From Oceanobacillus luteolus (lineage in GTDB: Bacteria > Bacillota > Bacilli > Bacillales > Amphibacillaceae), in NCBI RefSeq assembly GCF_023715655.1, contig NZ_JAMBON010000001.1, forward strand, positions 1-64,000: a stretch of DNA of 64,000 nt. The letters run 5' to 3'. Made by a program: the position numbers and the translations under genes. The notes under the pieces are model-generated. The model was not told where the DNA came from. It did no database searches and saw only the letters and a program-made list of their open reading frames with translations. This document shows positions 8,779 through 21,088 of this stretch, piece by piece. Numbering within the stretch: position 1 is the stretch's first letter; the number at the start of each line of letters is the position of its first letter.

Positions 8779-9050
8779 CTTACCCAACTCCTTTTTCTCG
8801 TGGTATAGTAGATTATAAATATATCCATCTGATAATTTTTTCTCATGGAACACGTTCTGCTTCGGTTGGTATTCGATTTGTAATCGCTCTTTCATCCAGA
8901 CGGCATTTCAGACTAGAAACTTCGCTTTGGAGTTTAGCGGTTACTATGATTACGGATTCCAACATGCTGACTGAACGTTTTTTTCATTATGAGAAAAACT
9001 AGATTATCATGTTGATAGTTATTATTACCTCAAGAAAAAGGAATTATACG

Positions 9051-10328
9051 TTAATCATTTAACTCTCGTAGAATTTTTTCGTAAACTTGCTTCATTGCCG
9101 ATTCGAATTTACCCGTATCTTTTGGTTGATAATACTTTTTGTTTTTAATTCGATCTGGCAAATATTGTTGAGAGACCCAGCCGCCATCATAATTATGTGG
9201 GTATTTATATTCCACCCCTCTACCTAGTTCTTTTGCCCCTTTGTAATGGCTATCTTTTAAATGCAGTGGAATATCACCACTTTTTCCGGATCGTACATCA
9301 CTAAGTGCAGAATCTAAAGCTTTATAAGCGCTATTGGATTTCGGGGACAAAGCTAGTTCAACAATAGCAACTGCCAGGGGAATTCTAGCTTCTGGAAAAC
9401 CTAGTCTTTCAGCAGATTGCACAGCTGCAAGAGTCCTTGGACCGGCCTGCGGATTTGCCAATCCGATATCCTCATATGCGATTACTAACATTCTTCTCGC
9501 GATACTATCAAGATCACCTGCTTCAATTAATCTAGCTAAATAATGAAGCGAAGCATTAACATCACTGCCTCGAATGGATTTCTGAAAAGCGGAGAGGACA
9601 TCATAATGGGCATCTCCATCTTTATCATGTGAAAAGCTTTTCTTTTGCATACATTCTTCTGCAGCTTCAAGATTGATCTGGATGATATCTTCATCGTTAG
9701 CCGGGGTTGACATGGCTGCAAGCTCAAGACCGTTTAAAGCTGCACGCAAGTCCCCGTTTGAACTGGTTGAGAAATGTTCGAGTGCATCCTCACTCAACTC
9801 AATATTCATCTTTCCTAAGCCACGGGTATCATCTTCGATAGCTCTTAGTAATGCTTCTTTAACATGTTTGGGTTCTAGAGAATGCAGTTCAAAGAGGTGA
9901 CACCTACTGCGGATTGCAGGATTTATAGAGTGATATGGGTTACTAGTTGTACAACCGATAAGAGTAATCAAGTTCGTTTCCAAGTGAGGAAGAAGAAAGT
10001 CTTGTTTCGCCTTATCCAAACGATGGACCTCATCAAGAATAAGGACGATTTGTCCACTTAATTTGGCTTCCTCGACAACGATCTCCATATCTTTCTTTTT
10101 ATGTGTTACCGCATTAAGCAATCTCACTTGCAAACCAGCTGTTTTGGCAATTGCAACCGCCGTTGACGTTTTACCAGTGCCGGGAGGGCCGAATAGTATC
10201 ATAGAGGCGAGCATATTTGCTTTGACCATCCGGTGAATCAATTTACCTTCACCGACAAGGTGTTCCTGCCCGATAATTTCCGAAATGTGAGTAGGTCTCA
10301 TACGTAAAGCTAATGGTTGTCGTTTCAT
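9051..10328 (-). CDS. rarA: Replication-associated recombination protein A (AAA+ ATPase)
   Basis: RarA/MgsA is a clamp-loader-like ATPase that acts at stalled replication forks. The 425-residue protein has Walker A GPPGTGKTSTA (about 45-55), Walker B ILDEVHRLD, a sensor 1/arginine-finger region (TTSNPYHSINPAIRSRC) and the C-terminal MgsA domain, including the family-typical KYPHNYDGGWVSQQYLPD. It starts at ATG 10328 and is divergent from cymR. The neighbour relation rarA-cymR is conserved in Bacillus. Confidence 0.95.
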   Translation of the reverse strand: MKRQPLALRMRPTHISEIIGQEHLVGEGKLIHRMVKANMLASMILFGPPGTGKTSTAVAIAKTAGLQVRLLNAVTHKKKDMEIVVEEAKLSGQIVLILDEVHRLDKAKQDFLLPHLETNLITLIGCTTSNPYHSINPAIRSRCHLFELHSLEPKHVKEALLRAIEDDTRGLGKMNIELSEDALEHFSTSSNGDLRAALNGLELAAMSTPANDEDIIQINLEAAEECMQKKSFSHDKDGDAHYDVLSAFQKSIRGSDVNASLHYLARLIEAGDLDSIARRMLVIAYEDIGLANPQAGPRTLAAVQSAERLGFPEARIPLAVAIVELALSPKSNSAYKALDSALSDVRSGKSGDIPLHLKDSHYKGAKELGRGVEYKYPHNYDGGWVSQQYLPDRIKNKKYYQPKDTGKFESAMKQVYEKILRELND

Positions 10329-10535
10329 TTAAACCGCCCTTTGTCATTATCTAGTTTCATTGCCAGTGACATAACGAATGGATTATAATCCATATGTTAT
10401 AAAACGGCTGTCAGGTATTTCTATTAGTTATATAATTAAAGCTTAAGCTTGAAATCGCAGAAATGCAAGAGAGATATAATTCATGTTATAATAGCGAATA
10501 GTATATAATGAACGATTGGAATTAAACGCTGATTA

Positions 10536-10565
10536 TTGGACAGTAATTTAATTTTCTCGTATAGT
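10536..10565 (+). promoter_or_regulatory. Candidate promoter of cymR
   Basis: TTGGAC (10536-10541) and TATAGT (10560-10565) are 18 bases apart, about 30 bases before the cymR start. Other TATAAT boxes lie at 10475 and 10487 without good -35 partners. The region also contains the 12-bp palindrome AAGCTTAAGCTT at 10439-10450. Confidence 0.4.
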
Positions 10566-10595
10566 GATGACTTATATTGTAAAGAGGTGCAAAGT

Positions 10596-11015
10596 ATGAA
10601 AATTACAACTAAAGGAAGATACGGATTAACTATAATGATTGAACTTGCAAAGGAATATGGGGAAGGACCGAAGTCATTGAAGTCCATTGCCCAAGAGAAT
10701 AATCTATCTGAACATTATTTAGAACAGCTAGCTGCACCTCTTAGGAACGCCGGTCTTATTAAGAGTGTGAGGGGTGCTTACGGAGGCTATAAACTTGCCA
10801 AGGAACCAACAGAAATCTCTGCTGGTGACATCATCCGTGTATTGGAAGGACCAATCACACTAGTGGAGGGTATTGAAGAAGAAAAACCTGCCCAACAAGC
10901 ATTATGGATAAAAATCCGTGATGCCATTCGTGGGGTACTGGATAATACGAGCCTAGAGGACTTAATTCAGGCTGATGATAATGAAACAGAAGAAGCATAC
11001 ATGTTCTATATTTAA
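10596..11015 (+). CDS. cymR: Rrf2-family cysteine-metabolism repressor CymR
   Basis: CymR represses cystine and sulfur uptake genes in complex with CysK. The 139-residue protein is a winged-helix Rrf2 regulator starting MKITTKGRYGLTIMIELA, with the recognition region NNLSEHYLEQL and the wing SVRGAYGGYKLA. It contains no cysteine at all, so it cannot hold the Fe-S cluster of IscR or NsrR, which fits CymR. The start at 10596 is fixed by AAAGAGGTG. The desulfurase and mnmA follow in one operon, as in B. subtilis. Confidence 0.93.
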   Translation: MKITTKGRYGLTIMIELAKEYGEGPKSLKSIAQENNLSEHYLEQLAAPLRNAGLIKSVRGAYGGYKLAKEPTEISAGDIIRVLEGPITLVEGIEEEKPAQQALWIKIRDAIRGVLDNTSLEDLIQADDNETEEAYMFYI

Positions 11016-11038
11016 TGAATAAGGAAAGGAATTCTCCT

Positions 11039-13308
<2,270 letters not shown>

Positions 13309-13323
13309 GTTAGGGGTTAATAC

Positions 13324-13986
13324 ATGGAAAAAAATAGAGAAGCCATTCGCATGATGCATGAAAAAAAATACGAAGAAGCAGCAAAATTATTTAATGAAAT
13401 AATAGAAGAAAATCCGTCCGATCCATTAGGGTATATAAACTTTGGGAACCTATTAGTAGAGCTGCAAGAAAACGAACGTGCAGAGCGCTTTTTTCTAAAA
13501 GCAATCGATTTAGATGAAAATGCCGCTACTGCATATTATGGCCTTGGTAATCTGTACTTTGAACAAAATCAATTTGAACATGCTGCAAAATATCTTCAGC
13601 AGGCTTTGGATAAAGGTCTTGAGGATGCTCATGTTTATTACTTGTTGGGACTATCGTTGCAGAATAAAGAAGAGTTTCGTTTAGCATTGCCATATTTATT
13701 ACGGGCTACAGAATTACAACCAGGGGAAACAAATTATCTTTTTCAATACGGTTTGTCTCTTGCCCAATGTCAGTTAATTGATGAAGCGAAGAGTGTTTTT
13801 ACGAAAGTAATCGATTTTGATAAAGAGCATAGTGACGCTTACTATAATTTAGGAGTAATTGCTGTTTTTGAAGAAGATGCAAAACAAGCGTTAGCTTATT
13901 TTGATGCGGCCCTTCAAAACCAAGCTGACCATTATTTGGCTGCTAACGGCAAGAAACAGGTGGAAGAATTTTTAGTAAATCTTTAA
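13324..13986 (+). CDS. Tetratricopeptide-repeat protein (YrrB-like)
   Basis: The protein has 220 residues made almost wholly of TPR units. The repeating pattern of about 34 residues with small residues at fixed sites (for example GYINFGNLLVEL, AYYGLGNLYFE, AYYNLGVIAVFEEDA) is clear across about six repeats. There is no signal peptide or membrane segment, so it is a cytosolic scaffold. Its partner is not known. It lies 15 bases after mnmA, the position of yrrB in B. subtilis, which hints at a link to tRNA thiolation or to the recD2 gene downstream. Confidence 0.88.
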   Translation: MEKNREAIRMMHEKKYEEAAKLFNEIIEENPSDPLGYINFGNLLVELQENERAERFFLKAIDLDENAATAYYGLGNLYFEQNQFEHAAKYLQQALDKGLEDAHVYYLLGLSLQNKEEFRLALPYLLRATELQPGETNYLFQYGLSLAQCQLIDEAKSVFTKVIDFDKEHSDAYYNLGVIAVFEEDAKQALAYFDAALQNQADHYLAANGKKQVEEFLVNL

Positions 13987-14085
13987 TGTCCCGCACCTCA
14001 ACTATAATGAATAGCGGTGCGAGATGTTATGGCGAAGAAGCCAGCATGTAAAATTTTAGCTATAACGAAACGAGAGGTTTTACAA

Positions 14086-16392
14086 ATGGAAGAAAAAAAG
14101 CAAAATGAAAAGGGATATATACGAGGAGTCGTTCTTTATACAATTTTTCAAAATCAGTCGGAGAACTTCTCAATCATTAAAGTGAAGATTGAAGATACAA
14201 ATGAAGAATATGATGAAAAAGAAATTGTTGTTAAAGGTTATTTTTCTGAACTTACGGAAGAAAATTCGTACTATTTCTATGGAACCTTTGAACAACATGC
14301 ACGATTTGGGATGCAGTATCGTGTCGACTCCTACCAAACTTATATTCCTGATACAAAGGAAGGCCTGATTTCATACCTTTCCAGTGATCTTTTTTATTCC
14401 ATTGGTGTAAAGACTGCAACAAAGATAGTAGATAAACTTGGCTTAAATGCTATTTCTCATATTTTAGAAGACCCGGAATGCCTGGATGGGATTCCGGGTC
14501 TTACTAAAAAGACGCGTGACCAATTACATAAAAGTTTAGAAGAACATCAAGGGTTTGAAAGAATCGCAATCACTCTTTCAAATTATCAGATCGGCTTAAA
14601 AATGGCTCAACGAATCTATCAAGAGTATAAAGAAGATGCTATTATCAAACTTGCCGATGATCCTTACCAACTTGTTTTCGATATTGAAGGTTTTGGCTTT
14701 CAAACTGCGGATCGAATTGCAAGAATGAACGGGCTCGCAGTCGACCACCCTACTCGTATTGGTGCTGGTTGTGTATTTGTCTTGCAAAGAAGCATGCAAG
14801 ATGGACATGTGTACTTACCATATGACTATTGTATAAGAGAAGTCATCCAATTATTAGGGTTCCAAATAGAAGAACAAGTAGTGATGGAGCAATTGGATAC
14901 TTTAAATATAGAGAAGAAAATTATTATACATGATGGGAACGTATACTTGCCTTCCTTGTATTATGCTGAGGATGGTTTTGCGACGAACCTGAATAGGATT
15001 ATGCAAAACGAGCTTGAAGATAGAACGACTCTCGCAGAACTGATGAAAATTACAGGTGAAATCGAGGAAGAAGAAGTGCTTAGCTATGGTAAAGAACAAT
15101 TTCATGCGATTGAAAAATCACTAAGCTCAAGGATTATGATCCTAACCGGTGGGCCCGGTACAGGTAAAACCACTGTAATTAAAGGGATTGTAAAAGCGTA
15201 TGCAGCTATCCATGATGTATCCCTTGATATCGATGATTATGAGAAGAAAGCTGAGTTTCCTTTTGTTTTGACTGCTCCGACTGGGAGGGCGGCCAAACGT
15301 TTAAGTGAATCAACTGGGTTGCCGGCATATACGATTCACCGTTTGCTTGGTTGGAATGGAACAGATGGTTTCGATAAAGATGAACATGAACAATTATCTG
15401 GCCGTTTTTTAATTGTTGATGAGTTTTCTATGGTCGACATTTGGCTGGCCAATCATCTATTTAAGGCTATTCCTGATGATATGCAAATATTAATGGTAGG
15501 TGATGAAGACCAACTGCCTTCGGTAGGTCCCGGTCAAGTTCTATCTGACCTGCTGGCAAGTGATAAAATACCTGTTGTAAGATTACAAGAGGTTTATCGT
15601 CAACAAGAAGGTTCAAAAATAATTGAACTCGCCCATGAAATAAAAAACAATGCTCTAACTTCACAATCATTGAAAAAAGCAAAGGATTTCAGTTTTCTCT
15701 CCGTAAATAATAACCAAATTGTAGAAGCAATCACAAAAATCTTTAAACTTGCGATGGATAAAGGTATTGATACGAATGATATTCAAGTTCTTGCACCGAT
15801 TTATAAGACAGAAGCAGGAATCAATCGGATTAATGAAGAATTACAGCAAATGCTCAATCCAAAAACAGACAAAAAAAGGGAAATCCAAGTTTCTGATGTT
15901 TCTTACCGTGTAGGCGACCGTGTCATTCAACTAGTTAATCAACCTGAAGATGGTGTGTTTAACGGAGATATTGGAGAGGTTGTAGCGATTTTCTTCGCTA
16001 AAGAGAACAAAGAAAAGAAGGATCAAATAGTTATTGCATTCGATGAGAGGGAAGTGGTGTATGAAAGGCAAGACTTCCTGAACTTTATGCATGCTTATTG
16101 TATCTCCATTCATAAATCACAAGGCAGTGAATTTTCGATTGTCGTATTGCCTGTTATTTCTTCCTATCATCGTATGCTCAGGAAAAATTTATTGTACACA
16201 GCAATTACAAGAAGCAAGGAATCTCTCATTATATGTGGAGATAGTTCAGCTTTTATGCGTGGAGTTACCACCATCGATACGAATCAGCGTTATACTTCGT
16301 TAATTGAACAGCTTGAAAAAAGAATTGAAATAGAACCTCAAGTAGATTCATCTGAAGAATCAGAAGCACTCAATCCCTATGATTTTATGTAA
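14086..16392 (+). CDS. recD2: RecD2-type 5'-3' DNA helicase (YrrC)
   Basis: This is a RecBCD-independent SF1B helicase linked to DNA repair and fork progression. The 768-residue protein has an N-terminal OB-like domain, helix-hairpin-helix segments (about 90-200) and a helicase core. The core has Walker A GGPGTGKTTVIKG near residue 355, LTAPTGRAAKRLSE (motif Ia), DEFSMVD (motif II), GDEDQLPSVGPGQ (motif III), HAYCISIHKSQGSEF (motif V) and LYTAITRSKESLIICG (motif VI). The ATG at 14086, 8 bases after GAGAGG, is preferred over 14017. TATAAT at 14003-14008 lies in the loop of a CGCACC/GGTGCG hairpin (13992-14021) upstream, but no -35 is visible. Confidence 0.93.
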   Translation: MEEKKQNEKGYIRGVVLYTIFQNQSENFSIIKVKIEDTNEEYDEKEIVVKGYFSELTEENSYYFYGTFEQHARFGMQYRVDSYQTYIPDTKEGLISYLSSDLFYSIGVKTATKIVDKLGLNAISHILEDPECLDGIPGLTKKTRDQLHKSLEEHQGFERIAITLSNYQIGLKMAQRIYQEYKEDAIIKLADDPYQLVFDIEGFGFQTADRIARMNGLAVDHPTRIGAGCVFVLQRSMQDGHVYLPYDYCIREVIQLLGFQIEEQVVMEQLDTLNIEKKIIIHDGNVYLPSLYYAEDGFATNLNRIMQNELEDRTTLAELMKITGEIEEEEVLSYGKEQFHAIEKSLSSRIMILTGGPGTGKTTVIKGIVKAYAAIHDVSLDIDDYEKKAEFPFVLTAPTGRAAKRLSESTGLPAYTIHRLLGWNGTDGFDKDEHEQLSGRFLIVDEFSMVDIWLANHLFKAIPDDMQILMVGDEDQLPSVGPGQVLSDLLASDKIPVVRLQEVYRQQEGSKIIELAHEIKNNALTSQSLKKAKDFSFLSVNNNQIVEAITKIFKLAMDKGIDTNDIQVLAPIYKTEAGINRINEELQQMLNPKTDKKREIQVSDVSYRVGDRVIQLVNQPEDGVFNGDIGEVVAIFFAKENKEKKDQIVIAFDEREVVYERQDFLNFMHAYCISIHKSQGSEFSIVVLPVISSYHRMLRKNLLYTAITRSKESLIICGDSSAFMRGVTTIDTNQRYTSLIEQLEKRIEIEPQVDSSEESEALNPYDFM

Positions 16393-16459
16393 AATAGGTA
16401 TAGACCTCTCGAAATACGGTTAGGATAGTGTTATATACTGACCGTGGAGATGATGTAGA

Positions 16460-16663
16460 ATGCACTGTCCTAACTGTCGAGGGAAGAACCTTGGTAAGAT
16501 AGGCGTTCAATTATACTATTGTTGGACGTGTTATATTGAACTTTCTATTGAAAAAGGGAAGCTTAATATGAATCAAATAGAACCTGATGGCAGCTTAAGT
16601 CCATTAAATGACTTATTTTCCGAAGAAGAAAGAACGATATTAGAAGATAGATTGCTATCCTGA
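16460..16663 (+). CDS. Small zinc-ribbon-like hypothetical protein, 67 residues
   Basis: The ATG at 16460 follows GGAGATG. The first half carries two CxxC knuckles, CPNC (3-6) and CWTC (21-24), spaced as in a zinc ribbon. The second half is acidic (DLFSEEERTILED) and likely helical. No signal peptide or membrane segment is seen. It lies between recD2 and the AI-2E permease gene, where B. subtilis also has a small uncharacterised gene. The function is unknown; a nucleic-acid or protein-binding adaptor is possible. Confidence 0.75.
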   Translation: MHCPNCRGKNLGKIGVQLYYCWTCYIELSIEKGKLNMNQIEPDGSLSPLNDLFSEEERTILEDRLLS

Positions 16664-16700
16664 ATATCGTGATTAAAATAAGTCTCTTGGAGTGTTGCCA

Positions 16701-17768
16701 TTGCTTCACCGGATAGATGGAAAAAAACTAATATATATTTTATTGATTGGTATTTTACTTTTAGTATTTTCTTTTTTGATCTTAATAACTTATCCTTACT
16801 TTAAGGAGCTTTTCTCCTTTATATGGCGGCTTCTACTGCCTTTTTTTATTGCTGCTTTTATTGCCTATCTACTTTTTCCGATCATTGCTTTTTTAGATCG
16901 GCAGCAAATTCATAAAGGGCTTGCTGTCTTGATTATTTATGTTCTATTTTTTGGAGGTATCGGATTTTTATTTTATCGTGTCTATCCCTTGGTAATTCAT
17001 CAAATGAAAGATTTGATCGACAATTTCCCGCAATTTATAGAATTGTATGAGGCTTCAATTAACAATCTGTATGATTATACCGCATTTCTCCCTGAGACGG
17101 TACACGATAAAATTGATGAACTGCTCCTCAGTTTGGAAAATTCATTGGATATGTTGTTGACGAGGCTCGTTGATGGATTTCTGCATATTTTCGATATGAT
17201 TATTATCATAACTGTAATCCCTGTCCTCGTATTTTATTATATTAAGGATTATCAGTTGATGAAGAATTTCATCAAAAGGTTTATACCGAAAAGACTCCAT
17301 GCTAGAGTAAAACGAATGGTCTATGCAATTGATGAAGGACTTGGAGGTTATATCAGGGGACAGTTTATCGTAAGTATATTTGTTGCACTGGTCACCTTAA
17401 TCATATTTAAATGGATTGATGTGCCCTATGCTCTTTTGCTTTCCATTTTACTTGGCTTAACCAATATTATTCCATACTTTGGTCCAATAATTGGTGCCAT
17501 TCCAGCTGTCATAATTGCGTATGCCTCATCACCAAGCCTTGCAATTTATGTAGTCATCACCATTTTTGCTGTTCAGGTCATTGAAGGCAATCTCTTATCC
17601 CCATATATCATGGGGAAGAACATAAAAATCCATCCAATTGCGATTATCTTTGTTCTACTTCTAGGTGGAGAATTGTTTGGTATACTTGGTATGATTCTTG
17701 CTGTTCCAGTTCTTGCGATTCTCAAGGTGATCTTTAAGCATTTACCATATTTAATTAGTACCGATTGA
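16701..17768 (+). CDS. AI-2E family membrane permease (YrrI-like)
   Basis: An integral membrane protein of about 355 residues from the PF01594/AI-2E exporter superfamily. Two hydrophobic helices lie near the N-terminus, with a third close behind. A soluble stretch (about 90-150) and a cluster of helices follow, including the family-typical GLGGYIRGQFIVSIFVA and LLGLTNIIPYFGPIIGAIPA, then paired helices to the end. Substrates vary within the family, some being Na+/H+ antiporters, so autoinducer transport should not be assumed. The TTG at 16701 is 8 bases after GGAG; GTG 16692 and TTG 16695 are in frame but poorly spaced. The stop codon overlaps the -35 of the alaS promoter. Confidence 0.88.
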   Translation: MLHRIDGKKLIYILLIGILLLVFSFLILITYPYFKELFSFIWRLLLPFFIAAFIAYLLFPIIAFLDRQQIHKGLAVLIIYVLFFGGIGFLFYRVYPLVIHQMKDLIDNFPQFIELYEASINNLYDYTAFLPETVHDKIDELLLSLENSLDMLLTRLVDGFLHIFDMIIIITVIPVLVFYYIKDYQLMKNFIKRFIPKRLHARVKRMVYAIDEGLGGYIRGQFIVSIFVALVTLIIFKWIDVPYALLLSILLGLTNIIPYFGPIIGAIPAVIIAYASSPSLAIYVVITIFAVQVIEGNLLSPYIMGKNIKIHPIAIIFVLLLGGELFGILGMILAVPVLAILKVIFKHLPYLISTD

Positions 17769-17793
17769 CAAGAGAAAAATTATTATCTATACT
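17765..17793 (+). promoter_or_regulatory. Sigma-A promoter of alaS
   Basis: A perfect TTGACA (17765-17770) lies 17 bases before TATACT (17788-17793). The -35 includes the stop codon of the upstream permease gene. Transcription would start near 17800 and run through the T-box. Confidence 0.88.
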
Positions 17794-17799
17794 ATCGCT

Positions 17800-18037
17800 A
17801 AACACATATTTTAAAATGATGAAAGTGCCGAGTACATGGAGTTCGTGTGACAGAGAGGGATGAAGTGCTGAGAACATCCTCACATGGAAACATGGAATGC
17901 TACACTAGAGTACGGCTAATCCCCGTCGGTTTCAAACCGTTAACATGCATAAGTGATGAATAGTAGTCATTCTATTCATAATTAGGGTGGTACCGCGAAT
18001 AATCTCGTCCCTGCATAGAGCAGAGAGGGGATTTTTT
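17800..18037 (+). promoter_or_regulatory. T-box riboswitch controlling alaS
   Basis: Stem I contains the AGAGA K-turn motif (after GTGAC near 17850) and an apical GGGATG/CATCC stem. A CATG-GAAA-CATG hairpin follows, then the specifier loop GAATGCTAC with GCT (Ala) at 17899-17901. The conserved T-box AGGGTGGTACCGCG is at 17984-17997. Its UGGU (17988-17991) would pair with ACCA, the end expected for tRNA-Ala with A73. A terminator hairpin and seven T (to 18037) follow. Specifier and discriminator agree, so the tRNA assignment is secure. Confidence 0.92.
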
Positions 18038-18086
18038 TATTGGTTTGATTAGATGATTACTGAATGTAAATATATAGGAGGATCAA

Positions 18087-20735
18087 ATGATGAAAAAATT
18101 AAATTCTGCTGAAGTTAGACAAATGTTTTTAGACTTTTTTAAGGAAAAGGACCATCAAATTGAACCAAGTGCTTCTCTTGTACCAAATGACGATCCGAGT
18201 TTATTATGGATCAATAGTGGTGTCGCTACATTAAAGAAATATTTTGATGGGAGAGTCATTCCAGAGAATCCACGAATTGTAAATGCTCAAAAGTCCATCC
18301 GAACAAATGATATTGAGAATGTCGGTTACACTGCAAGGCACCATACATTTTTCGAAATGCTAGGTAACTTTTCGATTGGTGATTACTTCAAGGAGGAGGC
18401 AATTCATTGGGCATGGGAATTTCTTACAAGTGAGAAATGGCTCGGCTTTGACCCGGAATTATTGTCAATCACCGTGCACCCAGAAGATGATGAGGCTTAC
18501 GATATCTGGTTGAATCAAATTAAAGTACCTGCAGAAAGAATCATCCGGTTGGAAGAGAACTTTTGGGATATAGGCGAAGGGCCAAGTGGACCAAACTCTG
18601 AAATATTTTACGATCGAGGACCTGAATATGGGAATGATCCAAATGATCCTGAACTATACCCAGGTGGAGAAAATGCACGTTATTTAGAAATATGGAACTT
18701 GGTCTTCTCCCAGTTCAACCATAATGCTGATGATACGTATACGCCACTCCCTAAGAAAAACATTGATACAGGTATGGGATTGGAACGAGTGATGTCCGTC
18801 ATTCAAAATGTGCCAACCAACTTTGAAACAGACTTATTCCTGCCTATCATTGAAAAAACAGAAAGCATCGCTAAAGTTAAATATGGGAAAGACGAAAAAC
18901 AGACTATCGCATTTAAAGTGATTGCAGACCATATTCGGACAGTCAGCTTTGCAATTGGAGATGGTGCACTACCTTCGAACGAAGGACGCGGTTATGTTCT
19001 TAGAAGATTAATTAGAAGAGCTATTCGATTTTCCAAGGAAATAGGATTAGATAAACCATTTTTATATGAGTTAGTAGATATTGTTGGAGATATAATGAAG
19101 GAATACTATCCACAAGTGTCGAATCAAAAAGATTATATAGCCAAAGTTATTCGTTTAGAGGAAGAGCGATTCCATGAAACGTTAAATGATGGATTGGATA
19201 TTCTTACAACTATTATCGAGAGGGAAAAGTCAGCAGGCAACAAAGTTTTTCCTGGAGAAGCAGTATTTAAATTATATGATACGTACGGTTTTCCAAAAGA
19301 GCTTACTGCTGAATACGTAGAAGAACACGGCTTTACGATTGATGAAGAAGGCTTTGAGAAAGAGATGGAGAAGCAGAGGGAACGTGCAAGAAGTGCTAGA
19401 CAGAAAGTTGATTCAATGCAGGTCCAAAACACAGCATTGAGCGAACTTGATGTAGAAGGTGAGTTTATTGGTTACGATACGTTGGAAACGAACGCTACAA
19501 TAACGGCAATTGTAAAAGATGATTCTGAAGCAGAGATTGCAAAAGAAAATGATGAGGTTCTGCTCTTTTTATCAGAAACGCCATTTTATGCAGAGAGTGG
19601 TGGACAGATTGCCGATAAGGGATGGATTTACACAGAAAGTGCATCAGCTTACGTTGAAGATGTACAAAAATCCCCTCAAGGTCTTCATATCCATCGAGTG
19701 ACGGTTAAAAGTGGTGAGTTGCAAAAAGCTGAGCAAGTGCGTGCTATTGTAGAGAATGATTTTCGTAATGCAATTATAAAAAATCACACTGCAACCCATT
19801 TATTGCATCAAGCGTTAAAAGATGTCCTTGGTAAACATGTGAATCAAGCAGGTTCATTAGTTACTCCAGATCGTCTTCGTTTCGATTTCACCCACTTCGC
19901 TGCGGTTACCAAAGAAGAGTTTGAACAAATCGAAAAGATTGTAAACGAAAAAATCTGGCAGTCCATCAATCTTGTTATTGATTATAAAAAAATCGATGAA
20001 GCAAAAGAGATGGGAGCAATGGCTTTATTTGGTGAAAAATACGGTGATATTGTTCGCGTAGTGCAGATCGGTGATTACAGTATCGAACTTTGTGGTGGCT
20101 GTCATGTTAGGAATACTTCTGAAATCGGACTGTTCAAACTTGTTTCAGAAGGTGGAATTGGAGCTGGAACGAGAAGGATTGAAGCTGTAACAAGTAAAAA
20201 TGCTTATGAATTTTTAAACGAGAAGATGAATGTGCTCAGACAAGTTACCGACCTTGTAAAAGCCAATGATGATGCTCAATTACCTGAAAAAGTACAGCAT
20301 TTACAGCACGAAATTAAGGTTCTGCAAAAAGAAAACGAATCACTTAGTTCGAAACTAGCAAATGTTGAAGCCTCTGCCATATTAGAGCAGGTAGAAGATA
20401 TTGGTGGCATTCCAGTACTGGCACAGCATGTGAATGTGAAGGATATGAATCAGCTTAGGAATATGGTGGATGATTTGAAACAGAAACTTGGTTCTGTTGT
20501 TATACTTCTTGCAACAGAAAATAATGAGAAAGTCCAATTGGCTGCAGGAATATCCAAGGATCTTGTCGAAAAAGGATTGCATGCAGGAAAATTAATTAAG
20601 GAAGCTGCTGCCGTTTGCGGTGGCGGAGGTGGTGGACGCCCAGATATGGCTCAAGCTGGAGGAAGTGATCCATCGAAAATTCTTGAAGCACTTAACACTG
20701 CTAAAGATCATGTGAATGGTGTAATAAACCAGTAA
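18087..20735 (+). CDS. alaS: Alanyl-tRNA synthetase
   Basis: AlaS charges tRNA-Ala and edits Ser and Gly mischarged onto it. The 882-residue protein has an N-terminal class II core with the G3-U70-recognising region, and an editing domain with zinc motifs [11 protein letters not shown] (about 570) and CGGCHVRN (about 670). A coiled coil (about 720-765) and a C-Ala domain ending in [15 protein letters not shown] follow. AGGAGG precedes two adjacent ATGs (18087 and 18090); either could start. It follows the GCT T-box directly. Confidence 0.97.
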   Translation: MMKKLNSAEVRQMFLDFFKEKDHQIEPSASLVPNDDPSLLWINSGVATLKKYFDGRVIPENPRIVNAQKSIRTNDIENVGYTARHHTFFEMLGNFSIGDYFKEEAIHWAWEFLTSEKWLGFDPELLSITVHPEDDEAYDIWLNQIKVPAERIIRLEENFWDIGEGPSGPNSEIFYDRGPEYGNDPNDPELYPGGENARYLEIWNLVFSQFNHNADDTYTPLPKKNIDTGMGLERVMSVIQNVPTNFETDLFLPIIEKTESIAKVKYGKDEKQTIAFKVIADHIRTVSFAIGDGALPSNEGRGYVLRRLIRRAIRFSKEIGLDKPFLYELVDIVGDIMKEYYPQVSNQKDYIAKVIRLEEERFHETLNDGLDILTTIIEREKSAGNKVFPGEAVFKLYDTYGFPKELTAEYVEEHGFTIDEEGFEKEMEKQRERARSARQKVDSMQVQNTALSELDVEGEFIGYDTLETNATITAIVKDDSEAEIAKENDEVLLFLSETPFYAESGGQIADKGWIYTESASAYVEDVQKSPQGLHIHRVTVKSGELQKAEQVRAIVENDFRNAIIKNHTATHLLHQALKDVLGKHVNQAGSLVTPDRLRFDFTHFAAVTKEEFEQIEKIVNEKIWQSINLVIDYKKIDEAKEMGAMALFGEKYGDIVRVVQIGDYSIELCGGCHVRNTSEIGLFKLVSEGGIGAGTRRIEAVTSKNAYEFLNEKMNVLRQVTDLVKANDDAQLPEKVQHLQHEIKVLQKENESLSSKLANVEASAILEQVEDIGGIPVLAQHVNVKDMNQLRNMVDDLKQKLGSVVILLATENNEKVQLAAGISKDLVEKGLHAGKLIKEAAAVCGGGGGGRPDMAQAGGSDPSKILEALNTAKDHVNGVINQ

Positions 20736-20740
20736 GTAAT

Positions 20741-20769
20741 TTGTAACAATGCATTGAAAAGGTTATAAT
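20741..20769 (+). promoter_or_regulatory. Promoter of ireB-yqgF-yrzB
   Basis: TTGTAA (20741-20746) and a perfect TATAAT (20764-20769) are separated by 17 bases, about 50 bases before the ireB start. Confidence 0.65.
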
Positions 20770-20821
20770 GATTTTATGATAGAGTTGAGTGCTTCCTTAA
20801 AAATTGGAATGAGGTGTCACA

Positions 20822-21088
20822 ATGAGTTCAATTGACAAGACGATGAAGTTTAATTTTTCAGAGGAGCCGTATGATCACGATATAAAAACCATTCTTTTTA
20901 CCGTACATGAAGCTTTACAGGAAAAAGGTTACAATCCAATTAATCAGATTGTAGGTTATTTATTGTCAGGTGACCCTGCGTATATCCCAAGACATAAAGA
21001 TGCACGAAATTTAATACGTAAGGTTGAACGTGATGAGGTTATTGAGGAATTAGTAAAATACTATTTAAAAGGAAATCAGAATAACTAA
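20822..21088 (+). CDS. IreB/YrzL family regulatory protein (UPF0297)
   Basis: A short cytosolic protein of 88 residues. In Enterococcus the homologue IreB is phosphorylated on N-terminal Thr residues by the PASTA kinase IreK and tunes cephalosporin resistance. Here the N-terminus [12 protein letters not shown] carries a single candidate Thr (T7), and family-typical segments follow ([25 protein letters not shown]). The gene abuts yqgF, and the alaS-yrzL-yqgF-yrzB order is widely conserved in Firmicutes. Its role in this host is inferred from the family. Confidence 0.92.
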   Translation: MSSIDKTMKFNFSEEPYDHDIKTILFTVHEALQEKGYNPINQIVGYLLSGDPAYIPRHKDARNLIRKVERDEVIEELVKYYLKGNQNN

